DNA of 64,000 nucleotides, taken from positions 1 to 64,000 of the forward strand of contig CAJYPV010000017.1 in the NCBI GenBank assembly GCA_913776825.1, written 5' to 3'. The DNA comes from Burkholderiaceae bacterium. Lineage in GTDB: Bacteria > Pseudomonadota > Gammaproteobacteria > Burkholderiales > Burkholderiaceae_C. Position numbers and translations under genes: made by a program. Below the pieces are notes generated by a model, which saw only the letters and a program-made list of their open reading frames with translations, was not told the DNA's origin and did not search any database. Positions 63,488-64,000 of this stretch are shown here, piece after piece. Positions within the stretch are counted from its first letter, which is position 1. Each line of letters opens with the position of its first letter.

Positions 63488-63502
63488 TAGACGACCGGTC
63501 TA
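63488..63502. promoter_or_regulatory. TetR-type operator TAGAC-N5-GTCTA (copy 1)
   Basis: TAGACGACCGGTCTA is a perfect 5-bp inverted repeat with further symmetry (ACCGGT) at the centre, resembling operators of NemR-like TetR repressors. It lies in an AT-rich pocket about 180 bp upstream of the DJ-1/PfpI gene. Confidence 0.62.
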
Positions 63503-63608
63503 ATGAATTGCTATCATGCGACCCATGGCGTCCGACAGCGCGGGTCGCGCTGGATGCGGGGCCCGCTACGTCCGGGCAAGCGCCTTGCCCTTTGGGCTGT
63601 CACCTCTC

Positions 63609-63631
63609 TCACCTCATCGAGGTGATTTTTT
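63609..63631 (+). terminator. hairpin with T tract, possible attenuator
   Basis: TCACCTC-ATC-GAGGTGA followed by six T (63626-63631) is a canonical intrinsic terminator. It lies between the two operators and 50 bp upstream of the DJ-1/PfpI start, so it could end a short upstream transcript or attenuate the gene. Confidence 0.6.
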
Positions 63632-63643
63632 CGATCCGACCGC

Positions 63644-63658
63644 TAGTCGACTGGTCTA
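63644..63658. promoter_or_regulatory. TetR-type operator, imperfect copy 2
   Basis: TAGTCGACTGGTCTA shares the TAG...GGTCTA frame of copy 1 with one arm altered. It lies 22 bp upstream of the DJ-1/PfpI start codon, where a bound repressor would block transcription. Confidence 0.55.
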
Positions 63659-63680
63659 GTTGGTCCTCAAGGAGATTCAC

Positions 63681-64000
63681 ATGAAGGTTCTGATGGTCCT
63701 CACCTCCCACGACCAACTCGGCGACACCGGCCGCAAGACCGGCTTCTGGCTGGAAGAACTGGCGGCGCCGTATTACGCATTCAAGGACGCGGGCGCCGAG
63801 ATCGTGCTGGCGTCGCCCAAGGGCGGTCAGCCGCCGCTGGATCCGAAGAGCAATGAGCCGGATGCCCAGACCGACGACACCCGTCGCTTCCAGCAGGATG
63901 CGGAAGCCACCCGTCAGCTCGCCAACACGGTGCGGCTGGACACGGTCAAACAAGCCGACTTCGACACGGTGTTCTATCCCGGCGGCCACGGCCCGCTGTG
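63681..64000 (+). CDS. DJ-1/PfpI family protein, N-terminal part (runs off the window)
   Basis: The first 106 residues of a class I glutamine-amidotransferase-like protein of the DJ-1/PfpI superfamily (Hsp31-like branch). It has MKVLMVLTSHDQLGDTGRKTG, the conserved acidic residue in GFWLEELAAPYYAF, AGAEIVLASPKGGQPPLDP and the strand FDTVFYPGGHGPL. The catalytic cysteine lies beyond the window. Relatives act as glyoxalase III, deglycase or chaperone. AAGGAG precedes the ATG. TetR-type sites upstream suggest induction by electrophiles, in line with that role. Confidence 0.9.
   Translation, partial: MKVLMVLTSHDQLGDTGRKTGFWLEELAAPYYAFKDAGAEIVLASPKGGQPPLDPKSNEPDAQTDDTRRFQQDAEATRQLANTVRLDTVKQADFDTVFYPGGHGPL

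Larger units (their letters stand above)
63261..63680. other. 420-bp regulatory region before the DJ-1/PfpI gene
   Basis: No convincing gene. It holds two TetR-type palindromes (63488-63502 and 63644-63658) and a terminator-like hairpin (63609-63631) between them. A divergent promoter for the unknown gene at 62502-63260 should lie near 63261-63400. Confidence 0.5.

Noticed and set aside
63525-63659. A 44-codon frame starting ATG and ending TAG upstream of the DJ-1/PfpI gene
   Set aside because: No ribosome-binding site, and it runs through the hairpin-T6 and both operator elements. Those are better explained as regulatory DNA.

Overview
The window is a high-GC chromosomal stretch from a betaproteobacterium, most likely Burkholderiales of the Roseateles/Mitsuaria/Rubrivivax type. 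This rests on GC content (one core line I counted, 57361-57420, is 43/60 GC), on gene families typical of that group, and on the lifestyle genes: secreted pectin- and chitin-degrading enzymes, polyol uptake, and membrane PQQ glucose dehydrogenase. That set suggests a soil or rhizosphere bacterium. I saw no rRNA, tRNA, CRISPR array, transposase or integrase.

Layout. 1-12.2 kb: the 3' end of an unknown gene, a PPC-domain protein, a PL11 rhamnogalacturonan lyase lipoprotein, a UvrA2-like ATPase, a large MscS-type channel, a secreted protein of unknown function, and a NarL-type two-component pair. 12.2-15 kb: a LysR regulator downstream of a soluble PAS histidine kinase. 15.1-18.5 kb: a tightly overlapped four-gene operon (acyl-CoA-dehydrogenase-like protein, PIG-L deacetylase, NodS-like methyltransferase, family 2 glycosyltransferase) whose product I cannot name. 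18.5-24.9 kb: CLC channel, small membrane protein, CsbD stress protein, GST, DUF1428 protein, a Gln/Gly-rich disordered protein and a GH43 glycosidase. 25-33.4 kb: a leftward mannitol/arabitol operon (binding protein, two permeases, ATPase, polyol dehydrogenase, AraC regulator, PfkB kinase). 33.6-41 kb: a second large MscS channel, then a GH18 chitinase and glucose dehydrogenase.

41.2-44.7 kb is a two-gene AAA ATPase/subtilisin-like protease module of the IetAS type, known from plasmid stability and anti-phage defence. It has clearly lower GC than its surroundings and sits between glucose dehydrogenase and a ProVWX glycine-betaine transporter. It looks like an inserted accessory island and overlaps the 3' end of proX.

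49-61.6 kb is a cobalamin regulon. One B12 riboswitch precedes fifteen nearly contiguous genes: a CbiMNQO cobalt transporter followed by corrin-ring enzymes (CobM, CbiX, CobH, CbiD, CobL, CobI, split CbiG/CobE, CobJ, a 2Fe-2S ferredoxin, CobA). The mix of CbiX, CbiD and CbiG indicates the early-cobalt (anaerobic-type) route. No precorrin-6A reductase (CobK/CbiJ) is visible in the cluster.

61.6-64 kb holds a low-GC hypothetical gene with a PD-(D/E)XK-like motif, another unknown gene, and the start of a DJ-1/PfpI-family gene. Two TetR-type operator palindromes lie in the promoter region of the last.
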